Assembly (NCBI GenBank): GCA_964460845.1
Contig: CAYWRZ010000009.1
Location: 59,159 to 123,158 of the forward strand
Source: CAYWRZ01 sp964460845
GTDB taxonomy: Bacteria > Bacteroidota > Bacteroidia > Flavobacteriales_D > UBA2798
DNA: 64,000 bases
Direction: 5' to 3'
Below are positions 25,551-33,635 of this stretch, piece after piece. Under the pieces are notes generated by a model. It saw nothing but the letters and a program-made list of their open reading frames with translations, was not told the origin of the DNA and did no database searches. The position numbers and the translations under genes are program-made. How positions within the stretch are numbered: position 1 is the stretch's first letter; each line of letters opens with the position of its first letter.

Positions 25551-26042
25551 TTACGACTTCATATTGATATATTGCAGCGGAATACCGAAGTCTCCGCCCC
25601 GGCACAGCGCGATAACTTCTTGTAAATCATCTATTTTTTTACCCTGTACCCGTACCTGATCGTCCATAATCGAGGCTTGTACCTTTAGTCCCGAGTCTTT
25701 TATCGCTTTGACGATCTTTTTGGCACTTTCCTTGTCAATGCCCTGTTTGATTTTGATGTCTTTGCGCAGCATATTGCCCGAGGCGTAGCGGTCTTTTCCG
25801 AAGTCAAGCGCCTTAGGATCAAGGTTTTGTTTTACAAAACGGCCGATTAGCGTTTTCTCTACGGCATCCATACGCATCTCGTTTTCAGTAAGTACCGTTA
25901 CCTGATAGTTTTTCTTATCCAGCTCGACTTCGGTTTTGGAATCGCGGAAGTCCCAGCGGGTATCGAGTTCCTTACGGGCCGTGTTGATGGCGTTGTCGAG
26001 CGTTTGCAGATCGACCTTGCTTACGATGTCAAAAGAAGGCAT
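25551..26042 (-). CDS. YajQ family nucleotide-binding protein
   Basis: A 163-residue protein of the UPF0234/YajQ family, two ferredoxin-like halves. The opening MPSFDIVSKVDLQTLDNAIN and the middle DRYASGNMLRKDIKIKQGID and VQASIMDDQVRVQGKKIDDLQ are highly conserved. Members bind nucleotides including cyclic di-GMP and in some bacteria act as regulatory partners. The role here is unproven. Monocistronic, upstream gap 290 bases to bcp. Confidence 0.93.
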   Translation of the reverse strand: MPSFDIVSKVDLQTLDNAINTARKELDTRWDFRDSKTEVELDKKNYQVTVLTENEMRMDAVEKTLIGRFVKQNLDPKALDFGKDRYASGNMLRKDIKIKQGIDKESAKKIVKAIKDSGLKVQASIMDDQVRVQGKKIDDLQEVIALCRGGDFGIPLQYINMKS

Positions 26043-26331
26043 AAAAGCACGAATTGAATGGACGTGAAAGTTAAAGGTAAGACTTCCGTTTTAATTGGGG
26101 ACCGCTTCGGGATTGAAAATTGTAATCCGGGGCCGAGAGAGAGCGAAATGTAAGAATGAGTGAATAAAAATTCAAATTTATTTTACTGATTATCAGTTGA
26201 TTTTTAGCTGTTCAAAAAAAATTGCGATAAAACGTTTGCGAAATTCTCAAATCTTTAAGTTCTTTGTTTTAGTCAATTTTGACGAAAAAAGCATCGTTTC
26301 TTTGTCAGGATTTTAATCAGGAAAAAACGGA

Positions 26332-26802
26332 ATGACTCATCTCCATAAAGGCAGTTATGCCCCGATGTTTAGATTGAAGGATGAGTGCGGCAGGGAGGTG
26401 TCTTTAGCGGATTTGAAGGGAAGCAAGGTTGCGCTTTTTTTCTACCCTAAAGACCTTACCCCCGGCTGTACGGCACAGGCCTGCAATATTAGGGACAATT
26501 ACCAACTGCTGTTGGATCGTAATATTTATGTGGTGGGGGTAAGTGCGGATACGGAGAAAAGTCATGCACGCTTTACGCAAAAGCATGAATTGCCCTTTCC
26601 GCTTATTGCCGACACCGAAAAAGAACTTATCCGTGCCTACGGGGTATGGGGTCCAAAAAAATTCATGGGCCGCGAGTTCGACGGCATTCACCGCACCACC
26701 TTTCTTATTTCGGAAACGGGTGTGATTGAAGAAATTATAGAAAAAGTACAGACGAAAAATCACGTGCAACAAATCCTTGAAATCTTATCTTTAAAAGAAT
26801 AA
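26332..26802 (+). CDS. bcp: Thioredoxin-dependent thiol peroxidase (BCP type)
   Basis: A 156-residue peroxiredoxin that reduces peroxides with thioredoxin. The active site DLTPGCTAQACNIRD places the peroxidatic Cys at 46 and the resolving Cys at 51, five apart as in the BCP alpha-helix type. It also has FFYPKD and the GVSADTEKSHARF/WGPKKFMG segments of the family. It sits 3 bases before recA, so the two share a transcript and may link oxidative stress with DNA repair. Confidence 0.95.
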   Translation: MTHLHKGSYAPMFRLKDECGREVSLADLKGSKVALFFYPKDLTPGCTAQACNIRDNYQLLLDRNIYVVGVSADTEKSHARFTQKHELPFPLIADTEKELIRAYGVWGPKKFMGREFDGIHRTTFLISETGVIEEIIEKVQTKNHVQQILEILSLKE

Positions 26803-26805
26803 CCC

Positions 26806-27831
26806 ATGGCGGCAGACACAAGTAATAAAGAGAAGCACAAAGCGCTTCAGATGACCCTCGACAAGCTGGAGAAAACTTTCGGCAAAGGCAGTATCATGCG
26901 GCTGGGTTCCGGCGCGGTCGAGCAGGTGGATGTAATTCCCAGCGGTTCATTGTCCCTGGATCTCGCCCTGGGTATAGGCGGTTATCCCAAAGGCAGAATC
27001 GTCGAAATCTACGGTCCCGAATCTTCCGGTAAAACCACCCTGGCCATTCATGCCATTGCACAGGTGCAAAAACAGGGCGGGATAGCCGCTATTATCGATG
27101 CCGAACACGCTTTCGATCAGTTTTACGCGCAGAAGCTTGGTGTGGATGTGAAAAACCTGCTGATCTCTCAGCCCGACAACGGTGAGCAGGCGCTCGAAAT
27201 TGCCGATAACCTGATCCGCTCGGGCGCTATCGATCTTATCGTGGTGGACTCTGTGGCGGCGCTTACTCCCAAGGCCGAAATCGAAGGCGAAATGGGCGAC
27301 TCCCAAATGGGCTTGCAGGCCCGCCTCATGTCTAAGGCCCTGCGTAAGCTGACCGGTTCCATCAATAAAGCCGGCTGCTGCTGCATTTTCATCAACCAGC
27401 TCCGCGAAAAAATAGGAGTGATGTTCGGCAACCCCGAAACCACTACCGGTGGTAACGCGCTCAAGTTCTACGCCTCAGTGCGATTAGATATCCGTCGTAC
27501 CGGTCAAATCAAAGACGGTGAAAATATTATAGGTAACCGCGCCCGGGTAAAAGTGGTGAAAAACAAGGTTTCGCCTCCCTTTCGCACGGCCGAGTTCGAC
27601 ATCATGTACGGAGAAGGTATTTCCAAAGTGGGCGAGATCATCGATTTGGGCGTTGACAAGGAAGTTATCCGCAAAAGCGGTTCCTGGTTCAGCTACAACG
27701 ATACCAAGCTCGGTCAGGGACGCGATGCCGTGAAGCAATTGCTGCTCGACAATCCCGAACTGTTCGAAGAAATAGAGAAAAAAATCAGACAGGCTCTTTC
27801 GCCCCAGCAAGCACAGCCGATCGAAGCCTGA
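26806..27831 (+). CDS. recA: Recombinase A
   Basis: DNA strand-exchange protein and SOS co-protease, 341 residues. It has the N-terminal KALQMTLDKLEKTFGKGSIMRLG, the Walker A motif GPESSGKTT near 66-74, the Walker B LIVVDSVAALTPKAEIEGEMGD, loop L2 (NQLREKIGVMFGNPETTTGGNALKFYASVRLDIRR) and the C-terminal domain. The C-terminal tail is short. It is immediately downstream of bcp. The next 250 bases to the TPR gene hold no credible ORF and contain a terminator at 28047. Confidence 0.98.
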   Translation: MAADTSNKEKHKALQMTLDKLEKTFGKGSIMRLGSGAVEQVDVIPSGSLSLDLALGIGGYPKGRIVEIYGPESSGKTTLAIHAIAQVQKQGGIAAIIDAEHAFDQFYAQKLGVDVKNLLISQPDNGEQALEIADNLIRSGAIDLIVVDSVAALTPKAEIEGEMGDSQMGLQARLMSKALRKLTGSINKAGCCCIFINQLREKIGVMFGNPETTTGGNALKFYASVRLDIRRTGQIKDGENIIGNRARVKVVKNKVSPPFRTAEFDIMYGEGISKVGEIIDLGVDKEVIRKSGSWFSYNDTKLGQGRDAVKQLLLDNPELFEEIEKKIRQALSPQQAQPIEA

Positions 27832-28046
27832 ACACCGAAAAAAGACAGGGAAATCGGCTTCCTTGCGGTAATTACCTTGTCGTTTTACCCTGCCGAAAGC
27901 CGAACCATGTCGCCCGAAACCGAAGCGGCTATCAAGGAAGGTGTGGTGTGCGAACACAGCAAACGGTTCGACGACATAGCCAATCGTAGTGATCCCGCAT
28001 CTCGTTTTCCCGCATTTTACCCTCGGATCGAATCCGTTTGTACACG

Positions 28047-28074
28047 AAGTCCCGGTTTGTACCGGGACTTTTTT
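28047..28074 (+). terminator. Rho-independent terminator after the bcp-recA unit
   Basis: A 10-base perfect stem, AAGTCCCGGT (28047-28056) with ACCGGGACTT (28061-28070), loop TTGT, followed by a T run. It lies just 12 bases before the next gene. Confidence 0.9.
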
Positions 28075-28085
28075 AATTTTACACC

Positions 28086-29120
28086 ATGAGAAAGATATGC
28101 CTGTGGCTTTTCCTGTTGGCTCCTTTGGCTTATGCCTGCCAAAACCCCGTGCAAGAGCAGGAACAAAGTTCCCTTCCTGCGCTCGATTCGCTCAATGAAG
28201 TGGATCAGCTCATCGAAGAGCTTAACCGTAAAATTGCTGTCGATCCCAATAACCCCAACTTTTACCACGAGCGGGCTTTCATCTATTACCGCACAGGCGA
28301 GTTTGAAAAAGCGCACCTCGATATTAACCGTGCCATCTCGGTCGATTCGAACATAGCGGCTTTTCATTTCACCAAAGGAGAAATTTATTTTACCGAGCTG
28401 AAAATGGACGAAGCCACCGCACAGTACGAAAAAGTGCTGGAAATTAACCCTAAGCATTGGGAGTCGGAATTGCGGCTGACCCGCATTTATATGTTCCTGA
28501 AAAATTTCCCCAAAGCGATGACCCATGTCAACGCCGCGCTCAAAATCAACAATACTTTGGCCGATGGCTATTATCTCAAAGGGGAAATTTATGAATTTAT
28601 GGGCGATACGGCCAAGGCGACCTCTTCTTACCAAACCGCTACCGAACAAAACCCGGAGCATTATGATGCCTATCTCAGACTCGGCTTATTGTACGCCGAA
28701 GCGCACAGCATGCTGGCGCTCGATTATTACAATACGGCTATTTCCATTCGACCGGCCAGTATCGAACCCTTGTACAACAAAGCTGTTTTTTGTCAGGATA
28801 ACGGGATGTACGTCGAGGCGCTCGAACTTTACGACAGGATTATCGAACTGAATCCTTCGGCCGAGCTTGCCTGGCACAACAAAGGATACGTGTTTTTGGT
28901 GTATCTCGAAGATTTTGAAGCGGCTATCCGTATGTTCGATAAAGCCGTTCAGCTTAATCCCCGGTACGTGGGCGCTTACCATAAGCGGGGACTGGCGTAC
29001 GAATACCTTAAAAATTACGCACAGGCCAGAGAGGATTATAAGAAAGCTTTACAGCTCGATCCGGCTTACGATCTTTCTGCACAGGCGCTCGATGATCTGG
29101 ACCGCCAGGGATTACGCTAA
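28086..29120 (+). CDS. TPR repeat lipoprotein
   Basis: A 344-residue lipoprotein (LAYAC lipobox, Cys at residue 18) made of about eight tetratricopeptide repeats. Examples are DPNNPNFYHERAFIYYRTGEFEKAHLDI near 55-82 and ELNPSAELAWHNKGYVFLVYLEDFEAAIRM further on. TPR proteins are protein-protein scaffolds, so it probably organises a complex at the inner face of the outer membrane. Partner unknown. It lies directly behind the recA terminator, and its promoter must lie inside or just before that region. Confidence 0.88.
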   Translation: MRKICLWLFLLAPLAYACQNPVQEQEQSSLPALDSLNEVDQLIEELNRKIAVDPNNPNFYHERAFIYYRTGEFEKAHLDINRAISVDSNIAAFHFTKGEIYFTELKMDEATAQYEKVLEINPKHWESELRLTRIYMFLKNFPKAMTHVNAALKINNTLADGYYLKGEIYEFMGDTAKATSSYQTATEQNPEHYDAYLRLGLLYAEAHSMLALDYYNTAISIRPASIEPLYNKAVFCQDNGMYVEALELYDRIIELNPSAELAWHNKGYVFLVYLEDFEAAIRMFDKAVQLNPRYVGAYHKRGLAYEYLKNYAQAREDYKKALQLDPAYDLSAQALDDLDRQGLR

Positions 29121-29137
29121 GCAGCAGGACAGAAGCT

Positions 29138-29911
29138 TTATTTTACAGCCACGTAAAAAAGGTCGAAACAACCTTCGGCAGCAGGGGCGATGAAATAATC
29201 TTCGGTGGTAATTCCGGTAGTGAGCTCCTGATTCTCTTTTAACAGCTTTTTCCGATTCATCCGGTTCAGAATGTCATACGGAATTTGCAGCATCCAGCGG
29301 GGCAGGCGGTATTGCAGATTGAAGATGTCAAAGCGGGTAATACGCCGTACTGATTCTTTGTTCTTCTGATAATAAGCCTGTACTTTTTCATTGCCGAACA
29401 CGCCCTGGGCATCTACTCCCGAAAAATGTTCGCCAAGCAGCTTTTTCAGCTCTTCAATCTTGTATTCGCGGATATGCCAGGGGTTGCGGGTAATCGACAT
29501 GGGTTTGTTGGGCGTGGTGACGATGAGCTTCCCGCCCGGTTTCAGCACGCGGTGAATCTCTTTTACAAACAGCTTGTCGTTTTTAATGTGTTCGATTACC
29601 TGAAAAGTGACCACAAAATCGAAAGAATTGTCTGCAATATCTTTCAGCGGTGGTACTTCGGCCTGAATAAAAATGACATTGGGCTTGTCTTTCAGACGTT
29701 CCGGGTTAAACTGGTATTTGTCGATCATCACGTATTCCGACGCCAACGGAGCCAGCTTTTCCATGCCGTATCCTTCGCCACTACCAATTTCAAGCACACG
29801 CCCCTCAATCTGTTTGGCTGCTTCGAGGTAAGCCAGCAGGCTGCGTTGAAATACGTAATTGTCTGAGTGGTCACTGTCCGAAACCCTTTCGGCGGTTTGT
29901 AATGCTTTCAT
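29138..29911 (-). CDS. Class I SAM-dependent methyltransferase
   Basis: A 257-residue methyltransferase. It has the motif I VLEIGSGEGYGMEKLA, the post-I acidic VMIDKY, then SFDFVVTFQVIEHIKNDKLFVKEIHRVLKPGGKLIVTTPN. That is the layout of small-molecule or sugar/lipid methyltransferases. The C-terminal part has no recognised domain. The ATG at 29911 (MKALQTAE) is preferred. A TTG at 29932 would lie inside a TATCTTTG box (29930-29937) that looks like its own promoter. The substrate is unknown. Confidence 0.88.
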   Translation of the reverse strand: MKALQTAERVSDSDHSDNYVFQRSLLAYLEAAKQIEGRVLEIGSGEGYGMEKLAPLASEYVMIDKYQFNPERLKDKPNVIFIQAEVPPLKDIADNSFDFVVTFQVIEHIKNDKLFVKEIHRVLKPGGKLIVTTPNKPMSITRNPWHIREYKIEELKKLLGEHFSGVDAQGVFGNEKVQAYYQKNKESVRRITRFDIFNLQYRLPRWMLQIPYDILNRMNRKKLLKENQELTTGITTEDYFIAPAAEGCFDLFYVAVK

Positions 29912-29979
29912 CCGGAAAAAACTTAGACCCAAAGATAGAAAAACCGCTGTACAAAAGGCAGGTCTCTTTGCCGCGCAGC

Positions 29980-30744
29980 TTAGTCGATGTGCACGTGGTA
30001 GCTCACGAGCGTGAGGTTGCCTTCGTTGTCTTTAGCGCGGATAATAAGCGCGTAATGACCGGGAACGGTGCTGTGCGGGATGAGAATTTCTTTACTTTGT
30101 GTAACCAGCTCCGCAAAATCCCAGCTCAGATCGGCGGTGCCAGACAGGTCGAAGTCCTCGTCATACACCACGGCGCTGCCCGATTCGCTAACCAGCTTGA
30201 TATGAATTTCTTCCAGATCCACATCGTCGGTAATGGTTCCCTGTAAAGTCAGTATATCGCCCGGTCTATAATCCAGTTCCTCGGTTACATTGGGCGCAGT
30301 GATATGGATTACCGGCTGACCGGTTTGTGTGATAACCAGGTGGCGGAGCACAATATCCGATTCGTTACCTGATTCGTCGAGCGCGGTGATCAGCACATCG
30401 TAGGGCCCGCTGGCGGCGTCGTGGGGAAGCGAAATGGTTTTGGTAACGGTCACCGATTTTCCTGAAATGCTGTAAATCTGCTGGGTAGAAAAAGGTTGAT
30501 TGCGATGGGTATGTCCGTCGAAGGCATCGTGAATATCGATTTTAAATTGCTTGAGGTTCTCGTTGTCCGAAACCTGTAGCGTCACAGAGAGGGTAGAACC
30601 CGCCGAGGCGGTTACCGTAGAGGCCGTACCGTTGATAAGCACCGATTCGATTACCGGTTTTATCGAATCCGGATCTTTTTTCTTACAGCCGTAAGTGAGA
30701 GAAACGGCTGTCAATACGGCAAAAATAAACCTGAGCTTTTTCAT
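29980..30744 (-). CDS. DUF4625 lipoprotein, candidate zinc-regulated surface protein
   Basis: A 254-residue lipoprotein (lipobox LTYGC, Cys at 20) with two DUF4625 Ig-like repeats, at about 28-130 and 138-252. Each repeat has the pattern PVI-x-ITAP / DIHLQVSD-like strands, followed by KSVTVTKTISLPHDA or KEILIPHSTVPGHY. A His cluster, HDAFDGHTH at 72-80, would make a good metal site, echoed by SYHVH at the end. Upstream is a 13-base palindrome resembling the boxes in front of the zinc-type GTPase, so I infer a zinc-responsive role. Function of the family is unproven. Confidence 0.8.
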   Translation of the reverse strand: MKKLRFIFAVLTAVSLTYGCKKKDPDSIKPVIESVLINGTASTVTASAGSTLSVTLQVSDNENLKQFKIDIHDAFDGHTHRNQPFSTQQIYSISGKSVTVTKTISLPHDAASGPYDVLITALDESGNESDIVLRHLVITQTGQPVIHITAPNVTEELDYRPGDILTLQGTITDDVDLEEIHIKLVSESGSAVVYDEDFDLSGTADLSWDFAELVTQSKEILIPHSTVPGHYALIIRAKDNEGNLTLVSYHVHID

Positions 30745-30757
30745 GTACTAAATTTTA

Positions 30758-30772
30758 CGCAACAATGTTGCA
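30758..30772 (-). promoter_or_regulatory. Fur/Zur-like box upstream of the DUF4625 gene
   Basis: CGCAACAATGTTGCA contains a perfect 13-base palindrome, GCAACA-A-TGTTGC, and differs from TGCAA-N5-TTGCA only at its first base. It is 13 bases before the ATG at 30744. Same type as 23599 and 23637. Confidence 0.5.
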
Positions 30773-30839
30773 AATTTGAGCATTCTTTTTCAGATTTCCT
30801 ATTCCGGCTTAGGTAAGGGTAGGGCAGAGCGGATAAAAG

Positions 30840-30870
30840 AAAACCCCGACATTTAGCGTCAGGGTTTTCA
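30840..30870 (-). terminator. Terminator of the small Cys/Lys-rich protein gene
   Basis: AAAACCCCGAC pairs with GTCAGGGTTTT (one mismatch), followed in the minus direction by CTTTT. Shared by the region between 30902 and 30744. Confidence 0.6.
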
Positions 30871-30901
30871 GAAAATGAAATTCCGCATAGCGGGGTTTTT
30901 C

Positions 30902-31126
30902 TTATTTTTTGGTTTCAGTGGCAGCGCCTTTTTTTGCGCAGCAACCTTTGCCTTCTGATTTGGCAGCGCAGGATTTGCCTTCGCCTTCACCTTTTTTCTT
31001 TTTACTTTTTTTCTCTTTGCCGGTGGTCTTTTCGGTACCGGGTTTGTCAGAATTTACGGAAGCAACGGCTACAGTGGCCGATCCGAGGAATGCGAAAAGC
31101 GCAAAGGCTGCAACTACTTTTTTCAT
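30902..31126 (-). CDS. Small exported Lys- and Cys-rich protein
   Basis: A 74-residue protein: signal peptide (MKKVVAAFALFAFLGSATVAVA) and a mature part of about 50 residues that is almost all Lys, Gly, Glu, Ser and Ala. It has a Cys cluster, KSCAAKSEGKGCCAKKG, near the end. No family recognised. The CxxxK/CC pattern could bind metal or form disulfides. The start is the ATG at 31126; a longer opening at 31195 would precede the signal peptide by 23 residues. A perfect 7-base inverted repeat lies upstream at 31159-31182. Convergent neighbours are absent: ribBA ends 80 bases upstream. Confidence 0.6.
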   Translation of the reverse strand: MKKVVAAFALFAFLGSATVAVASVNSDKPGTEKTTGKEKKSKKKKGEGEGKSCAAKSEGKGCCAKKGAATETKK

Positions 31127-31153
31127 GGCTAAGAATATTTTCAGGTTAGTACG

Positions 31154-31182
31154 TGAAAGATACTGATTTATTCTACAGTATC
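31154..31182 (-). promoter_or_regulatory. -7 box and inverted repeat before the Cys/Lys-rich gene
   Basis: A TATCTTTC box (31154-31161, minus strand) is overlapped by one arm of GATACTG-N10-CAGTATC (31159-31182), a perfect 7-base inverted repeat. The position across the promoter suggests an operator. Confidence 0.35.
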
Positions 31183-31207
31183 CGCTTTTTAACAAATCTT
31201 TAACGGC

Positions 31208-32419
31208 TTAGTCGAGGTTGAGCGAATGCCCCATTTTCTCTTTTTTCGTTTTCAGGTAACCTGCATTATGCGGATTAGAAGCGATTTCGATGGGCACATT
31301 TTCTACAATTTCGAGACCATAGCTGGTAATTCCCGTCCTTTTACGCGGATTGTTGGAGAGCAGGCGCATTTTGGTCACGCCCAGATCCCGCAATATCTGC
31401 GCGCCTATGCCGTAATCTCTTTCGTCGGTTTTGAAGCCGAGCTTGAGGTTGGCTTCTACGGTATCGAGTCCTTCTTCCTGTAGCTTGTAGGCTTTCAGCT
31501 TATTCAGCAAACCTATTCCGCGACCTTCCTGATTCATGTAAACGATAACGCCTTTTCCTTCCTGCTCGATTATTTTCATCGACGTTTGTAATTGCGGACC
31601 GCAGTCGCAACGGCAGGAACCGAAGATATCGCCCGTAACGCAGCTCGAATGCACGCGTACGAGGATGGGTTCGTCAGGCAACCATTCGCCTTTCACGAGC
31701 GCCAGGTGTTCTTGTCCGTTAGTGATCTGGCGGTAAGCTATCAGGCGAAAATCGCCGTAAGCAGTAGGAAGATTTACTTCTATTTCTTTTTCAATAAGCG
31801 ATTCGGTGCGCAGACGATAGGCGATCAGTGCTTCTATCGAAATGATCTTGAGGTCGAAGCGTTCGGCTACTTTCATCAGTTCGGGCAGGCGCGCCATGGA
31901 ACCGTCTTCATTCATGATTTCGACCAACACCCCGGCGGGTTCGAATCCCGCTAATCGGGCCAAATCGATGGCAGCTTCGGTATGTCCGGTGCGGCGTAGC
32001 ACGCCGCCTTTTTTGGCGCGGAGTGGGAAAATATGCCCGGGCTTGCCTAACTCTTCGGGACGGATATTCGGGTCTATCAGCGCCTGAATGGTTTTCGCAC
32101 GGTCGCTGGCCGAAATGCCCGTGCTACAGCCGTGTCCGATCAAATCGACCGATACGGTGAAGGGCGTTTCATAGATGGCGCTGTTTTGCTGTACCATCAG
32201 GTTAAGTCCCAATTCGTCGCAACGACTTTCGATAAGCGGTGCGCAGATAAGCCCACGCCCGTGGGTGGCCATGAAATTGATTATTTCGGGGGTGACATTG
32301 CGCGCGGCGGTTACAAAATCGCCTTCGTTTTCGCGATCTTCGTCATCAACTACAATGATGACACGGCCCTTTTTTAATTCTTCAATGGCCTCTTCAATGG
32401 TATTCAGCTTGTACTCCAT
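31208..32419 (-). CDS. ribBA: Bifunctional DHBP synthase/GTP cyclohydrolase II
   Basis: Two early enzymes of riboflavin synthesis in one 403-residue chain. The N-terminal RibB half (about 1-205) has VVDDEDRENEGDFV, ATHGRGLICAPL, GISASDRAKTIQAL and RRTGHTEAAIDLARL. The C-terminal RibA half has VRVHSSCVTGDIFGSCRCDCGPQL, whose cysteines bind zinc, then NQEGRGIGLLNKLKAY and MRLLSNNPRKRTGI. Length and order are standard. It lies at the end of a leftward run behind a glycosyltransferase gene, with a 49-base gap. I see no FMN riboswitch upstream. Confidence 0.96.
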   Translation of the reverse strand: MEYKLNTIEEAIEELKKGRVIIVVDDEDRENEGDFVTAARNVTPEIINFMATHGRGLICAPLIESRCDELGLNLMVQQNSAIYETPFTVSVDLIGHGCSTGISASDRAKTIQALIDPNIRPEELGKPGHIFPLRAKKGGVLRRTGHTEAAIDLARLAGFEPAGVLVEIMNEDGSMARLPELMKVAERFDLKIISIEALIAYRLRTESLIEKEIEVNLPTAYGDFRLIAYRQITNGQEHLALVKGEWLPDEPILVRVHSSCVTGDIFGSCRCDCGPQLQTSMKIIEQEGKGVIVYMNQEGRGIGLLNKLKAYKLQEEGLDTVEANLKLGFKTDERDYGIGAQILRDLGVTKMRLLSNNPRKRTGITSYGLEIVENVPIEIASNPHNAGYLKTKKEKMGHSLNLD

Positions 32420-32468
32420 TCAACTCGGGATCTAAAACCGGATGCAAAGGTACAATAACCCCGCTTAT

Positions 32469-33635
32469 TTAGCTAATTAAAAGCGTATCAAGCCGCTTGG
32501 TGCAGGCACGCCAATCGTACTGCCTCCGTACGAATCGGTAACCGTTTTCGGCCAGATTTTCAAGTTGTTGCGGGTTGTCTAACAAGGATTCGATATGGGC
32601 GGCGTATTCTTCGGGTTCGCGGGCGGCTAAAATCTCTCGTCCGTTTTCGGCTTGCAGGGCGTTGTTGGCCAACTCCGAAGTGATACAGGGCAGCTTCATG
32701 GCCATGGCTTCGAGCAGCTTGTTCTGCAATCCGGTACCGATCTGCATGGGTGCAAAAAAAATACGTGCCGAGGCATAGGCTTCGCGGGGATCGTCCACCC
32801 AGCCCGAAACGCGGATGCCGGGTAGTCGTCCTAAGGCCATGATTTGCGGCTGTGGGTGGGTACCCGATATCAGTAGCGTTACTTCACGCCCGCGTTGCCG
32901 GAGCAGTGGCAGCACCCGTTGTACGATAAACAGGGCACCGTCCACATTGGGCGGGTAGCTCATGTTGCCATGAAAAATAAGGTCGTATTTTTTTTCGCGA
33001 ACTATGGGGTGGAAATAATCGCTGTCCACTCCGTTGGGAATTACCTCAATCTGCGCTTGTTCGGGATGATAAATGGCAGCCCGGTCTTGAGCGGTAATGA
33101 TAGTTTTATGCTCAAAATAATCAAATATCAGGCTTTCGTAAGCCACTAAGCGGCGCATTTCGGAACGGAACAGCGGACGTAACAATGGCGATGCTTTATC
33201 AATTCGCCGTTCTATCCCTTTCGAAAAAGCATCCATATAATCGAGCGTTTTCGGGATGTGATGTACGTGCTTTACGTATTCCGTACAGCGGATAAGCTGG
33301 CAGTACAAATGATCGGGTCGTACTCGGGTAATGAGCTTACGGATAGCACGGTGCGCAGCCGATTGGTAAAAATAATGCACCTGAAAAGGCTTGCGCGAGA
33401 ATAAGCCTATCAGTAGCTGCCAAAGGATAAGGACACGTTTCAGTTTGAAAAAATGAACTTCGCGGCAAAATTTTTCCAGCTCGGCACGGGCTTGCGGGTG
33501 AATAGACGAATCGGACAAACAGAAGAGGAAAATATCGTGCTTTTCGGACAGAATACGCAACTGATGATAAGCACGGAGCTTGTCTCCTTTTTCGAGAGGA
33601 TACGGTACACGCGAAAGGACAACGACTATTTTCAT
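32469..33635 (-). CDS. Group 1 glycosyltransferase, sugar-transfer enzyme of the GT-B fold
   Basis: A 388-residue GT-B glycosyltransferase, similar in layout to exosortase-system glycosyltransferases (TIGR03087-like). It opens VVLSRVPYPLEKGDKLRAYHQ (nucleotide-sugar N-domain), then the C-domain with IPNGVDSDYF, FHGNMSYPPNVDGALFI and AMAMKLPCITSELANN, the Glu-containing donor site. It overlaps the upstream glycosyltransferase by four bases (ATGA), so the pair acts together in building a surface glycan. The acceptor is not known. Confidence 0.88.
   Translation of the reverse strand: MKIVVVLSRVPYPLEKGDKLRAYHQLRILSEKHDIFLFCLSDSSIHPQARAELEKFCREVHFFKLKRVLILWQLLIGLFSRKPFQVHYFYQSAAHRAIRKLITRVRPDHLYCQLIRCTEYVKHVHHIPKTLDYMDAFSKGIERRIDKASPLLRPLFRSEMRRLVAYESLIFDYFEHKTIITAQDRAAIYHPEQAQIEVIPNGVDSDYFHPIVREKKYDLIFHGNMSYPPNVDGALFIVQRVLPLLRQRGREVTLLISGTHPQPQIMALGRLPGIRVSGWVDDPREAYASARIFFAPMQIGTGLQNKLLEAMAMKLPCITSELANNALQAENGREILAAREPEEYAAHIESLLDNPQQLENLAENGYRFVRRQYDWRACTKRLDTLLIS

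Noticed and set aside
26043..26331. Search for a peroxide or SOS operator before bcp-recA
   Set aside because: No convincing LexA-type or PerR-type palindrome. The GTCAA-TT-TTGAC at about 26273 is short and not at a promoter I can define.
27877..28089. 70-codon ORF between recA and the TPR gene
   Set aside because: It runs through a perfect terminator stem (28047-28070), shows no domain and ends inside the next gene.
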